Source of the DNA: Leptolyngbyaceae cyanobacterium MO_188.B28
GTDB lineage: Bacteria > Cyanobacteriota > Cyanobacteriia > Phormidesmidales > Phormidesmidaceae
NCBI GenBank assembly: GCA_030065175.1
Contig: JASJDH010000016.1
Location: forward strand, 1-38,724
Direction of reading: 5' to 3'
DNA length: 38,724 bases
Positions 11,201 through 20,556 of the stretch are shown piece after piece; within the stretch, counting starts at the first letter, position 1; every line of letters begins with the position of its first letter. Both the position numbers and the translations under genes were made by a program. The notes beneath the pieces are model-generated. The model saw nothing but the letters and a program-made list of their open reading frames with translations, made no database searches and had not been told where the DNA came from.

Positions 11201-14200
11201 CTCGAACCCTGACAGAAGAACTGGTCGCCGGAATTTGGACTGATCTTTTAGGGTGTGAAGTTGGCGTCCACGACAACTTTTTTGAATTAGGCGGACATTC
11301 TCTCCTGGCCACTCAGCTCATCTCTCGACTACGCCAAACTTTCTCTATAGAGTTGCCCCTACGTAGTCTATTTGAGCGTTCGACAGTCGCCCAACTAAGT
11401 GAGCTAATTGACATTTGCCGCCAAGCGGAAACCGGGCTGCAATTTCAGGCGATCGAGCCGACGCCTCGGGATGGCGATCTGCCGCTCTCCTTCGCACAGC
11501 AACGACTTTGGTTTTTGGACCAGTTAGAAGAGAGCAGTGCGATTTACAATATGCCCACTGCCCTACGCTTAAAGGGTTCTCTCAATCTCAGCGCCTTGCA
11601 ACAAGCGATCGCGACCATTGTGGCGCGTCACGAAAGCCTGCGCACGACTTTTCCAAGCGTCAATGGACAACCTCTGCAGACCATTGCGCCTAGCTTGAGG
11701 GTGGACCTCCCCATTGTGGACTTACAGACCGCGCCAGAGGATGAGCAGTCCGTCGAAGTACAGCGACTGATTGTCGAGGAGGCCCAGCGTCCCTTTGACC
11801 TTGCAGTCGGCCCCCTGCTAAGGGTTTCGCTACTGCAATTGAGTGAAAACGCCTATGTGCTCTTGGCGACGATGCATCATATTGTCTCTGACGGCTGGTC
11901 AATGGGTGTTCTAATTCAAGAGATCGTCACCCTTTATGAAGCTTTCTCAAAAGGGGAGCCCTCTCCCTTAACCGACCTGGCTATCCAATATGCGGATTTT
12001 GCCCGCTGGCAGCGTCAGTGGTTGCAGGGTGAAGTTCTAGAGACCCAACTGAACTACTGGAAGCAACAGTTGGCGGGTGCGCCCCCGCTGCTGGAACTGC
12101 CCACTGACCGGCCCCGCCCCCCCGTGCAAACTTTCTCTGGCGCGGTTGAACGCTTCGAACTCGATGCCGACCTGACGGCCCAACTCAAGCAACTTTGCCA
12201 ACGGACCGGGACAACCCTGTTTATGACCCTGCTCGCTGCTTTTGTGGTCTTACTCTATCGCTACAGCGGACAGGAAGACATCGTGGTGGGCTCCCCCATC
12301 GCCAATCGCAACCGTCCCGAAATAGAACCATTGATTGGGTTCTTTGTCAATACGCTGGCGCTGCGCACCCGGTTGCAGGATAATCCCACCTTTGTAGACC
12401 TCCTCAGCCAGGTGCGACAGATTGCGCTGGACGCCTACGCCCACCAAGATCTGCCCTTTGAGAAGCTGGTGGAAGAACTGCAGCCGCAGCGCTCCCTGAG
12501 CTATAGCCCCCTCTTTCAGGTGACGTTCGTCTTTCAAAATACGCCCGGGGAGACGTTGGAACTACCGGGTCTGAGCGTAACTCGCATCTCAGAAAGAGAA
12601 AGCGTTGCCGCCAAGTTTGATTTAACCCTATTTATTTCAGAGTCAGACTCTGGATTAACGGGGATGTGGCGATACAACACTGACCTGTTTGACGCCGCTA
12701 CCATTGACCGCATGTCAGGCCATTTCCAGACCTTGCTGACGGCGCTCGTCGCCAATCCCCAACAACCCGTGGGCCAGATTCCCCTGCTCCAGGTCGACGA
12801 ACGCCATCGGGTATTAACGGAATGGAACCGCACTCAGACCGAGTTCCCGCCCGTGGCTTCCCTCCAGCACCTTTTTGAAGCCCAGGCGGAGCAAACTCAA
12901 GAAGCGGCGGCAGTGGTGTTTGAAGGCCAGCAACTGAGCTATGGGGAATTGAATCGTCGCGCCAATCAACTGGCCCACCATTTGCAAAGTCTGGGGGTCG
13001 GTCCCGAAAGCCGGGTCGGTCTCTATGTGGAGCGTTCTCTGGAGATGCTGGTGGGACTGTGGGGCATCCTCAAAGCGGGCGGGGCTTACGTGCCGCTGGA
13101 CCCAACCCATCCCCAGCAGCGGGTGGCGTTCTTGCTCGAAGACGCCCAGGTGTCGGTGCTATTGACCCAACAGCGATTGATGGAGCGCCTGCCAGAGTCT
13201 AGGGTTGCGACAGTTTGTCTGGACGCCGACTGGCCGCTTATGGCGCAACAGCGTCAGGACAATCCCAATGGCGCCGTCAGCCTCAACAATTTGGCCTACG
13301 TGATCTACACCTCTGGTTCGACCGGTCAACCCAAGGGGGTGGCGATTGAACACCGCTCGATTGTCAATTATGTGCAGGGGGTATTGCAACGCATCTCCCC
13401 AGTCGCGGGTCAGCATTGGGCGATGGTGTCAACCATCGCGGCTGATTTGGGTAACACGGTTCTGTATCCGGCCTTGTGTACCGGTGGGTGTCTACATGTG
13501 CTCTCCCGGGAGCAGGTGACAGACCCGGATGCGTTTGCCGATTACTGCGAGCAGCGCCCGATTGATATCCTCAAAATCACCCCCTCCCACTTGGCGGCTT
13601 TACAAAGCAGTCGTCGGCCCGCCGAGGTGATGCCCCAGCGACAATTGATTCTCGGGGGAGAAGCGGCGAGTTGTGAGTGGGTGGCGGAGCTTCAGGCTCT
13701 GGCCCCAGAATGCAAAATTCTCAATCACTATGGTCCAACTGAGACCACGGTTGGGGTACTGACCTACCCGGTTCAGGAACAGTTGCCCGCCAGTGGGGTG
13801 GCGCCGTTGGGTCGACCGTTGGCGAATACCGAGGTCTACATTCTGGACCGCTATCTCCAGCCCGTCCCCGTAGGCGCCCCAGGAGAGCTGTACATTGGCG
13901 GCATGAGCCTGGCGCGGGGGTATCTGAATCGTCCCGAGTTAACTGCAGCGCAGTTTATTCCCCATCCCTTCAAAGATGAGGTCGGCCCTCGCTTATACAA
14001 GACTGGCGATCTAGCGCGCCGACGGGCAGACGGCGACATCGAGTTTCTGGGCCGCGTAGACCATCAGGTGAAGATCCGCGGCTTTCGGATCGAGCTGGGG
14101 GAAGTGGAAGCGGTGTTAGGGCAGCATCCCCAGGTGCAGCAAGGGGTGGTGATTGCGGCTGAAGATGGGGTTGGCGATCAGCGTCTGGCGGCGTATGCGG

Positions 14201-14694
14201 CAGTGGCTGACGCCTCGGTGACGCCGAGTGAATTGCGCCGCTTTCTCAGGGAGCGGTTGCCGGAGTACATGACGCCTTCAACTTTTGTGTTGTTGGATGC
14301 CTTGCCATTGACTTCCAATGGCAAGGTGGACCGACAGGCTCTGCCTGCGCCGAATATAGATGAAAAGGGGCTTGAAGTTGAGTTTGTTGCGTCGCGAAAT
14401 GAAACTGAAATCCTCCTGGCCAATATTCTGACCGATGTCCTGGGACTTCACCGCGTTGGCATCCACGATAACTTTTTTGACTTGGGAGGCCATTCCTTAC
14501 ACGCAACACAGGCTATCTCCCGGATTCGGGCGGCCTTTACGGTGGAACTGCCCCTGAGAAGTCTGTTTGAGCATCCTACGATTGCAGAACTGGCTGACGT
14601 TCTGGTTTCTATGCAGTTAGAGCAGGCAGATAACGCCCTACTGGAACAAATTTTGGCTGAAGTGGACGCCATGCCAGACCCCGAAGTCCAGTAA
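8251..14694 (+). CDS. NRPS, C(DCL)-A-PCP-C-A-PCP (predicted Arg-like then Asp)
   Basis: A two-module synthetase of 2147 aa from the ATG at 8251, which has a good Shine-Dalgarno (AGGAGAAAGGG) ahead of it. A GTG at 8224 overlapping the previous stop is the alternative start. The N-terminal C domain begins at once with IYPLSPMQQGML and carries HHLLMDA (146-152). This is the DCL/COM-type start expected after an E domain. Then come A1 (about 465-970; YTSGSTG near 620), PCP1 (Ser1017), an LCL C domain (HHIVSDG near 1209), A2 (about 1520-2030) and PCP2 (GGHS, Ser2082). The A1 code by eye is D-V-E-D-I-G-A-V-D-K, close to known Arg/Orn/Lys codes. The A2 code D-L-T-K-I-G-H-V-G-K (Asp) is identical to A2 of the previous protein. 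The A1 core A10 reads NDKVDR, with Asp instead of Gly before the catalytic Lys961. The acidic tail NALLEQILAEVDAMPD probably docks onto the next protein. Confidence 0.96.
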   Translation: MNKQVHKNVESIYPLSPMQQGMLFHTLYAPESGNYFQQISCTLSGDFNPDIFQQAWQRVVDRHSILRTLFLWEGRKQPLQVVRKSISLPWIIQDWRSQSPGEQQTQLEQFLQTDRKQGFQLNRAPLVRFALIQIAETAYYFVWSYHHLLMDAWCKPLILNEVLTLYRAFSQGKDLKLPPPLPYRDYIAWLQKQDFAQAEAFWRQSLQGFTQPTQLPIGNTLDNSLTDRGEQGGQQIQFSVLLSEALRTFAQQHRLTLNTLVQGGWALLLSCYSGETDVLFGATVSGRSPNLIGSESIVGMLINTLPVRVQVSEEADLLPWLQEIQSQQIEREQYAYTPLVDIQKWSETPRGRPLFESFLVFENNPVDQSLQQRNYNINISYLSGFERTNYPLNVVVAPEQQLRVHIYYDSKQFKGETIERMLRHLENLLAAIVDNPQQRLSEISLLSAAERHQFIVEWNNTQAKYPNSKCIHQLFEEQVERTPDAIAAVFEEKQLSYQELNAQANQVAHYLQGLGVRPEVLVGLCVERSLEMIVGLLGILKVGGAYVPLDPSYPQERLQFMLADAQAPVLLTQERLLEALPESEVQVVCLDRDWPEIAQAPAENFQSGVTAENLAYVIYTSGSTGNPKGVMIEHQSLSNFITGAISEYEITQRDRVLQFASISFDVAAEEIYPCLTSGGTLVLRTDEMLSSVSSFLRGCWDWNLTVLDLPTAYWSQLITEFETTDLGFPDSLRLVIIGGEQAPPEQVSLWQKMVKNYPRLVNAYGPTEATVDATLFKLPETSSAETGSKKLPIGHGFPHVQTYILDQHQQLVPVGIPGELHIGGAGLARGYLNRPELTAEKFIANPFGEGRLYKTGDLARYLPDSNIEFLGRIDHQVKIRGFRIELGEIESVLSRHEQVQQCVVIAREDAPGDKRLAAYVVSDNGMDVSALKGHLKRHLPDYMTPAAFVRLDQLPLTPNDKVDRRALPAPDPSQQSLETGCVAPRTLTEELVAGIWTDLLGCEVGVHDNFFELGGHSLLATQLISRLRQTFSIELPLRSLFERSTVAQLSELIDICRQAETGLQFQAIEPTPRDGDLPLSFAQQRLWFLDQLEESSAIYNMPTALRLKGSLNLSALQQAIATIVARHESLRTTFPSVNGQPLQTIAPSLRVDLPIVDLQTAPEDEQSVEVQRLIVEEAQRPFDLAVGPLLRVSLLQLSENAYVLLATMHHIVSDGWSMGVLIQEIVTLYEAFSKGEPSPLTDLAIQYADFARWQRQWLQGEVLETQLNYWKQQLAGAPPLLELPTDRPRPPVQTFSGAVERFELDADLTAQLKQLCQRTGTTLFMTLLAAFVVLLYRYSGQEDIVVGSPIANRNRPEIEPLIGFFVNTLALRTRLQDNPTFVDLLSQVRQIALDAYAHQDLPFEKLVEELQPQRSLSYSPLFQVTFVFQNTPGETLELPGLSVTRISERESVAAKFDLTLFISESDSGLTGMWRYNTDLFDAATIDRMSGHFQTLLTALVANPQQPVGQIPLLQVDERHRVLTEWNRTQTEFPPVASLQHLFEAQAEQTQEAAAVVFEGQQLSYGELNRRANQLAHHLQSLGVGPESRVGLYVERSLEMLVGLWGILKAGGAYVPLDPTHPQQRVAFLLEDAQVSVLLTQQRLMERLPESRVATVCLDADWPLMAQQRQDNPNGAVSLNNLAYVIYTSGSTGQPKGVAIEHRSIVNYVQGVLQRISPVAGQHWAMVSTIAADLGNTVLYPALCTGGCLHVLSREQVTDPDAFADYCEQRPIDILKITPSHLAALQSSRRPAEVMPQRQLILGGEAASCEWVAELQALAPECKILNHYGPTETTVGVLTYPVQEQLPASGVAPLGRPLANTEVYILDRYLQPVPVGAPGELYIGGMSLARGYLNRPELTAAQFIPHPFKDEVGPRLYKTGDLARRRADGDIEFLGRVDHQVKIRGFRIELGEVEAVLGQHPQVQQGVVIAAEDGVGDQRLAAYAAVADASVTPSELRRFLRERLPEYMTPSTFVLLDALPLTSNGKVDRQALPAPNIDEKGLEVEFVASRNETEILLANILTDVLGLHRVGIHDNFFDLGGHSLHATQAISRIRAAFTVELPLRSLFEHPTIAELADVLVSMQLEQADNALLEQILAEVDAMPDPEVQ
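12168..14338 (+). repeat. intragenomic duplication, copy B (C-A of the Asp module)
   Basis: Partner of 4330-6500. The two A domains have identical specificity codes. A second, more diverged homologous block joins the first A domains of the two genes at a nearby offset (7853 bp, e.g. 2241/10094 and 2601/10454). This implies that a whole A-PCP-C-A unit was copied once and the Asp part was kept alike by gene conversion. Confidence 0.85.
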
Positions 14695-14798
14695 CGGGCG
14701 GGTTAAGGCGGTTCGCCTCCCTTGCTGGAGCCTTAAACCCTCCTTAATCCATTTAGGGGGATTTCTACAAAAACTTCTGACAGCTGAGGAAAGACATA

Positions 14799-17700
14799 AT
14801 GAGTGATTTGCTAAAACGCCTCGAACAATTCTCGCCCGAAAAACGAGAATTAGTTTTGAAAAAGCTCCGAGAACAGCAGCTTGCAACTGCTGAGAAGAAT
14901 CGCTCCAAAAAACCACGCATTGTCCCTGCGCCAAGAGATAGCAAATTGCCCTTATCCTTTGCTCAAACCAGATTGTGGTTCCTGGATCAGCTAGAAGGCG
15001 GCAGCGTTGCTTACAATGTACCCGCAGCCCTGCGCTTAACGGGCTACCTGCATGTAGCGGCTCTGGAGCAATCCATAGCAGAAATGATCAGGCGCCATGA
15101 GGTTCTACGCACCACCTTTCCAATCGTGAATGGGAATCCGGTACAGAGGATTACTGAACATGCCTTTGCCTCCATTCCGATACTGGACTTGCAATCCTTG
15201 TCAGAGCAGGCGCAATCCTCTGAAGTGCAACGACTTGCCATTGAGGATGCCCAACGTCCCTTTGATCTGGCTCAAGGCCCCTTGTTACGCGTCACCCTGT
15301 TGCGACTGGGGGCGTCATCCCATGTGCTTCTGGTGAATTTACACCACATCGTTTCTGATGGCTGGTCGAGAGCTATCTTTATCCGTGAGGTGGCCATTCT
15401 TTACGAAGCCTTTTCAGAGGGTAAACCTTCCCCCTTGCCAGACTTACCCATCCAATACGCCGACTTTGCTCACTGGCAACAGCAGTGGTTAACTGGGGAG
15501 GTGCTTGAGACTCAACTCGATTATTGGCAAAAACAATTCTCTGGAGCGCCTCCTGTTTTAGAACTCCCAACCGATCGACCCCGCCCCCCAGTCCAGACTT
15601 TCAGGGGAGGAAGGGAAACAGTCGCCCTCGACGCTGAGCTGACTCAGAAGCTAAAGGAGCTGAGTCAACAATCGGGGGCGACTCTATTTATGACGCTACT
15701 AGCAGCCTTGGCCACATTGCTGGCTCGCTACAGTGGCCAAGAAGATATTGTGGTGGGAACTCCGATCGCCAACCGTAACCAGCTTGAGCTTGAGCCTCTG
15801 ATTGGCTTCTTTGCCAATACGCTGGCGATACGCACTGACCTGCAGCAGAACCCAACGTTTCTAGAGTTGCTGGCGCAGGTAAGGCAGACAACTCTGGATG
15901 CCTATACCCATCAAGATTTACCGTTCGAAAAGCTGGTTGAAGAATTACAACCCGAACGAACCCTGAGCCATAATCCCATTTTTCAGGTAATGTTCGTATT
16001 ACAAAACATTCCAAGAGATAAGTATGAACTACCAGGGGGCTTGAGCATTTCGACTGTACAAGCTGAGGAACTGATCGGTAAGTTTGATTTGACCCTTCGC
16101 TTGAGTGAGACGGAGACGGGGCTCAGAGGATTTTGGGAATACAACTCCGATCTGTTTGATGCAAGCACGATTGCTCGAATGGTTAATCACTTTCAGACTT
16201 TGCTGGAAGGGATTGTGGTTAATCCACGTCAGAACATTTCAAACTTGTCCTTGATGACTCCAACAGAGCAACATCGGTTGCTTGTGGAGTGGAACAATAC
16301 GCAGCTGGATTATCCCAATAACCAGTGTATCCATCAGCTCTTTGAAGAGCAGGTAGACAAGACGCCTCACGCAATAGCGGCGGTCTTTGAAGACCAGCAA
16401 TTAACTTACCAGGCGTTGAACAGCCGCGCTAATCAGCTAGCCCGCCATCTGAAAGCATTGAGTGTCGGCCCAGAGGTACTTGTAGGGATTTATGCGGAGC
16501 GTTCTATCGAAATGGTGGTGGGTGTGTTAGGCATCCTCAAAGCTGGTGGAGCATACATACCACTGGATCCCACCCTTCCCCGACAGCGCACGGTTTCACT
16601 GCTTGAGGACGCTCAAGTATCCGTACTGTTGACCCAACAACGATTGGCAGAATGCCTCACTGACCTAGAAGCTACTGTGGTTTGTTTGGATACCGACTGG
16701 GGTATCATTGCCCAACAGCACGAGGATAACCTCGCTGGAAAAATCAAGCCCGATAATTTGGCTTATGTGATTTATACTTCAGGCTCAACTGGTCAACCCA
16801 AAGGTGTGGCAGTCGAGCATCGGTCAGTTCTAAATCTGTTGGAGGGGCTGCGAAAAACGATCTATTCAGATTACCAAGGCTGCCAACTTCGGGTTAGTGT
16901 AAATGCGCCATTGGCGTTTGATTCGTCAATTAAACAAATCATTCAACTTCTGCAAGGATATACCCTCGATATCGTACCAGAGGCACTAAGGTTAGATGGG
17001 CGGGCGTTGCTAACTTTTTTACAAAGCCGCCAAATTGACGTTTTTGATTGTACGCCATCACACCTGAAGTTGTTGATTTCGGCTGGGTTACTCACTAATG
17101 AAGCGGCTCCTAAAATAGTTCTGGTTGGAGGAGAGCCGATTGATGAATCTACCTGGGCCACTTTGGCAAAATACAAGAACAGTACTTTCTATAATGTCTA
17201 TGGCCCCACAGAATACACAGTCGATGCCACAATTTGCAACATCAGTTTGGCTGTAACTAAGCCAGTGATTGGGCATCCTATCACCAATACTCAGATATTT
17301 ATCTTGGATCAGGATTTACAGCCTGTTCCGATTGGAGTTCCTGGAGAATTACATATTGGGGGCGACGGTTTAGCTCGAGGCTATCTGAATCGTCCGGAAT
17401 TGACAGATGCGAGATTCATCCCCCATCCCTTCAGTGCTCAGTCTGGTACTCGCTTATACAAGACTGGAGATCTAGCTCGTTTTCGGGATGATGGCAATAT
17501 TGAGTTCCTCGGCCGCATAGATCGACAGATAAAAATCCGTGGTTTTCGCATCGAATTGGAAGAAGTGGAAACAGTCTTGGTGCAACATCCTCAGGTCGAG
17601 CAAGGGGTTGTTGTTGCGACCGGAGAGGGTTCTAGCAATCAGCGCCTGGTTGCTTATATAGTAGTGGCTGCTCCCTCACCAACCCCGAGTGAGTTACGCT

Positions 17701-19121
17701 ACTTTCTCAGAAGACGGTTACCAGTGTACATGGTGCCTTCAAACTTTGTGACGATAGAGTCCTTGCCGTTAACACCTAATGGCAAGGTAGACTATCGGGC
17801 GTTGCCAAATCCGCTGCAGATAAAATCTGAGTCAGAACAATCTTATGTTCCGCCTAGGACAAAACTAGAAAAATCACTAGTTGACATTTGGCGAGAGATC
17901 CTTGGAGTTGATCAAGTTGGCATTTATGATAATTTTTTTGAGCTAGGAGGTGACTCTCTCAAGGGAGCAGTTTTTATAAACAGGCTTCAGGAAAGGTTAA
18001 ACCGTTCTGTCTCTGTTGTTGCCTTGTTTGATGATCCCACAGTGTCTGGTTTGGCGACTTATCTTGAAAAAAATTGTAATGAGGCTGCCCCTCAAATAGT
18101 TAGTAGGACTAGCACCCCAAAAACTCAAAACTTACATAAGGCATTAATGCCGATCATCCCTATCCCAGGGGATATATATCCTAATAATGTAGAAATAAGT
18201 CGGTCAAACACCTTCTTCAAACCTCCCTTCTTCTGTGTCCCTGGAGTAAGCGGCAATCCTATCTATTTACAGGCGCTGGCGCGGTGCCTCGGTCTGGATC
18301 AACCGTTTTATGGCTTGCAAGCCCCTAGTCTAGATGGAAAATCGGAACCCTACGATAAGGTGGAAACGATGGCTGCCGATTACATCCAAGCGATACAGAC
18401 AGTTCAGCCGCAAGGACCCTACTTTATATGTGGCCATTCTTCTGGCAGTCGGGTGGCCTTGGAAATGGTTCGACAGCTTTACAGGCAGGGACAGGACATC
18501 GCTTTGCTCAACATCATAGATTCCACAGCACCTATCATTACTAAAAATGATTTGGATTATTTGGTGGATGATACTGCATGGCTACTTTTGTTAGCTCATA
18601 ATATCGAGCTAAGTACAGATCAAAGTCTAGAGATGCCGTACGAAATGCTTCAAAACCTAGATTGGGATGAGCAATTAAATCATTTCAAGACCCAGTTAGA
18701 AAGGATTAATTTTAAGTGGATTTCTTCTAGTACTGATATAGCTCAAATAAACGGACATTTTCAAACATTCAAAGCCAACCTCAAAATTGATCGCTCCTAT
18801 CATCCTCCGCTAGAAGCCATACCAGTGAAAATCATTCTTTTTGAGACGACTAATACAGATCATTCTGAGGAGAGAGGAGCTTCGATATCCAAGAGAATGC
18901 GGACTAAAATACCTCAGAAAATACAGGCCAAGAGACCCCAGGAAATTTTGCGGGATCCAACCAGAGGTTGGGGTCAGTTGTCTACTAAACCCGTGGAGAT
19001 CCATCAGGTTCCAGGCACTCATTTTACGGCGACAGATCCGCCGCATGTTCAGGTTCTAGCTGAAAAGTTGAAAGATTGCCTTGTACAGGCGCAGGGTAAT
19101 AACGTGAAGGTGTCAGATTAA
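14799..19121 (+). CDS. NRPS termination module, C-A-PCP-TE (predicted Glu/Gln)
   Basis: A 1440-aa terminal module that starts with an ATG after a GAGGA site. The first 27 residues (helical, with SPEKRELVLKKL) resemble the N-terminus of the 2178-aa protein and probably dock. The order is C (LCL type, HHIVSDG near 182-188), A (about 500-1000; YTSGSTGQPKG near 659), PCP (GGDS, Ser1053) and a type I thioesterase (about 1100-1430). The thioesterase has GHSSG with Ser1214, Asp1241 and His1408 as the likely triad. The A-domain code aligned by eye is D-S-K-D-L-G-V-V-D-K, one change from the well-known Glu code D-A-K-D-L-G-V-V-D-K, so Glu or possibly Gln. The TE releases the finished chain by hydrolysis or cyclization; the sequence does not show which. 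A gap of 104 bases separates it from the preceding NRPS gene, with no clear terminator. Confidence 0.95.
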   Translation: MSDLLKRLEQFSPEKRELVLKKLREQQLATAEKNRSKKPRIVPAPRDSKLPLSFAQTRLWFLDQLEGGSVAYNVPAALRLTGYLHVAALEQSIAEMIRRHEVLRTTFPIVNGNPVQRITEHAFASIPILDLQSLSEQAQSSEVQRLAIEDAQRPFDLAQGPLLRVTLLRLGASSHVLLVNLHHIVSDGWSRAIFIREVAILYEAFSEGKPSPLPDLPIQYADFAHWQQQWLTGEVLETQLDYWQKQFSGAPPVLELPTDRPRPPVQTFRGGRETVALDAELTQKLKELSQQSGATLFMTLLAALATLLARYSGQEDIVVGTPIANRNQLELEPLIGFFANTLAIRTDLQQNPTFLELLAQVRQTTLDAYTHQDLPFEKLVEELQPERTLSHNPIFQVMFVLQNIPRDKYELPGGLSISTVQAEELIGKFDLTLRLSETETGLRGFWEYNSDLFDASTIARMVNHFQTLLEGIVVNPRQNISNLSLMTPTEQHRLLVEWNNTQLDYPNNQCIHQLFEEQVDKTPHAIAAVFEDQQLTYQALNSRANQLARHLKALSVGPEVLVGIYAERSIEMVVGVLGILKAGGAYIPLDPTLPRQRTVSLLEDAQVSVLLTQQRLAECLTDLEATVVCLDTDWGIIAQQHEDNLAGKIKPDNLAYVIYTSGSTGQPKGVAVEHRSVLNLLEGLRKTIYSDYQGCQLRVSVNAPLAFDSSIKQIIQLLQGYTLDIVPEALRLDGRALLTFLQSRQIDVFDCTPSHLKLLISAGLLTNEAAPKIVLVGGEPIDESTWATLAKYKNSTFYNVYGPTEYTVDATICNISLAVTKPVIGHPITNTQIFILDQDLQPVPIGVPGELHIGGDGLARGYLNRPELTDARFIPHPFSAQSGTRLYKTGDLARFRDDGNIEFLGRIDRQIKIRGFRIELEEVETVLVQHPQVEQGVVVATGEGSSNQRLVAYIVVAAPSPTPSELRYFLRRRLPVYMVPSNFVTIESLPLTPNGKVDYRALPNPLQIKSESEQSYVPPRTKLEKSLVDIWREILGVDQVGIYDNFFELGGDSLKGAVFINRLQERLNRSVSVVALFDDPTVSGLATYLEKNCNEAAPQIVSRTSTPKTQNLHKALMPIIPIPGDIYPNNVEISRSNTFFKPPFFCVPGVSGNPIYLQALARCLGLDQPFYGLQAPSLDGKSEPYDKVETMAADYIQAIQTVQPQGPYFICGHSSGSRVALEMVRQLYRQGQDIALLNIIDSTAPIITKNDLDYLVDDTAWLLLLAHNIELSTDQSLEMPYEMLQNLDWDEQLNHFKTQLERINFKWISSSTDIAQINGHFQTFKANLKIDRSYHPPLEAIPVKIILFETTNTDHSEERGASISKRMRTKIPQKIQAKRPQEILRDPTRGWGQLSTKPVEIHQVPGTHFTATDPPHVQVLAEKLKDCLVQAQGNNVKVSD

Positions 19122-19290
19122 CTAAGGGCGTAACTACAACAGCTAGGAGCCAGAAGTAAGGAAGGGATTAGATTCCGAGTTCTGCATTCTGCCCAGACAT
19201 CATTTCCTGGTTTAAGTTGACAGCCCAATAGAGTAAGTCTTGGCCAGATTTGTGAAAAAAGTAAAATTGCGTTTGCAAGGGAGAAGACAT

Positions 19291-20424
19291 ATGGAAAGTG
19301 CACGCAAGAAAAGAAGTGGGGGGATATTGCCTAAGTTTGCAATGCTAGCTGCAGGCATGTCCTTGACCCAATGGCTAAAAGTTCTTTTAGAGAGCGGAGG
19401 TATTGAACGAAAACATTGGCTGAGAGCGCTATGGATATCAACCTTGACAATTGCATATGCTCCCCTTAGATTTTTGGAACAGGTCAAGTTTGGCAAAAAA
19501 ATACGAAATACAGAGATAAAGCACCCTCCAATCTTCATCATAGGCCATTGGAGAAGTGGGACATCGTACCTTCATCGCCTAATAGCTCAAGATAAAAACT
19601 TGGGATATGCTTCTGCTATTCAAATCTCTTTTAACTCAGAATTCTACTTGACAACCGATCGCTTCATAAAAGCTTTGGTAGGAGACCAGCTTTATTCAGA
19701 AGCAGCGGCGGCTCCTTTAGAAGATGAGTACGCCATACTCCATGCGTCTCCTTACTCATATTATCTCGGGCTCTATTTCCCAAGACGTACGTATGACTTA
19801 TTCAAGAAATTTGTTTTGTTTGAACGAGTTGACAAGCAAACCAGGAAACGCTGGAAACAAGTCTATTTGAGGATTTTAAAGAAGTTAACCTTTAGCTCCA
19901 ATGGAAAGAGATTGGTGCTAAAGAATCCTATGAATACAGGAAGAATCAACTTACTGCTAGAAATGTTTCCAGACGCCAAGTTTATCCACATCTATCGAAA
20001 TCCATATTCCGTTTATTGCTCTATGAGACGCTTGCATACCTCAAAAGCTCACACAAATTTTATGCAAAGTTTCTCTGACGAAGAACGGGAAGATGTGATT
20101 ATTTCGATGTATAGAGAGTTGATGCAGAGCTATTTGATTCAAAAAGAGGCCATACCATCAGGAAACCTCGTAGAATTAAAATATGAGTACTTTGTAAACA
20201 ACCAGATGGAAGAGCTTGAGAGAATCTATGAAGAGCTTGGTCTTCCAGCATTTTCTCAAGCAAAAGAGGCGTTCAAGACTCTTGTTGACAATGAAAAGAA
20301 AATTGATCGCTCTAGAGGTTATGAACTCAGTGAGAAAAATATCGAAAGAATAAGGCAGCACTGGCAATTTGCATTTGATGAATGGGGATATGAGTTACCT
20401 GAAAGTATTCAAGTAACCAAGTAA
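19291..20424 (+). CDS. PAPS-dependent sulfotransferase family protein
   Basis: A 377-aa sulfotransferase-fold protein. The 5'-phosphosulfate-binding loop is IIGHWRSGTSYLHRL (about residues 83-97), and the 3'-phosphate-binding region is FIHIYRNPYSVYCSMRR, with LVLKNPMNTGR just before it. The family moves sulfate from PAPS to a hydroxyl or amine. I prefer the ATG at 19291, which follows an AAGGGAGA site, over a TTG at 19240. Its position directly after the TE module and before the exporters suggests a tailoring enzyme that sulfates the peptide; that role is inferred. Sulfated peptides such as some aeruginosins and cyanopeptolins are known from cyanobacteria. The gene is visibly richer in A/T and in AAA/AGA codons than the NRPS genes, which hints at a separate origin. 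Confidence 0.87.
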   Translation: MESARKKRSGGILPKFAMLAAGMSLTQWLKVLLESGGIERKHWLRALWISTLTIAYAPLRFLEQVKFGKKIRNTEIKHPPIFIIGHWRSGTSYLHRLIAQDKNLGYASAIQISFNSEFYLTTDRFIKALVGDQLYSEAAAAPLEDEYAILHASPYSYYLGLYFPRRTYDLFKKFVLFERVDKQTRKRWKQVYLRILKKLTFSSNGKRLVLKNPMNTGRINLLLEMFPDAKFIHIYRNPYSVYCSMRRLHTSKAHTNFMQSFSDEEREDVIISMYRELMQSYLIQKEAIPSGNLVELKYEYFVNNQMEELERIYEELGLPAFSQAKEAFKTLVDNEKKIDRSRGYELSEKNIERIRQHWQFAFDEWGYELPESIQVTK

Positions 20425-20556
20425 TGTCGACTTTAGGAAGGGAACTTTTTATCCCATTGATAAAGCTATTGCTGAAGCGTTATAGGCTAATCTCCAAGAG
20501 TCAAAGAGGAAACTTAGTCGACCTGGTGGGATGAGTTACAATAGACGGAAATTTTA

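Noticed and set aside
19122-19290. Possible terminator after the TE module
   Set aside because: No stable stem with a T-run is visible. The sequence looks like degenerate dispersed-repeat DNA, so read-through into the sulfotransferase remains possible.
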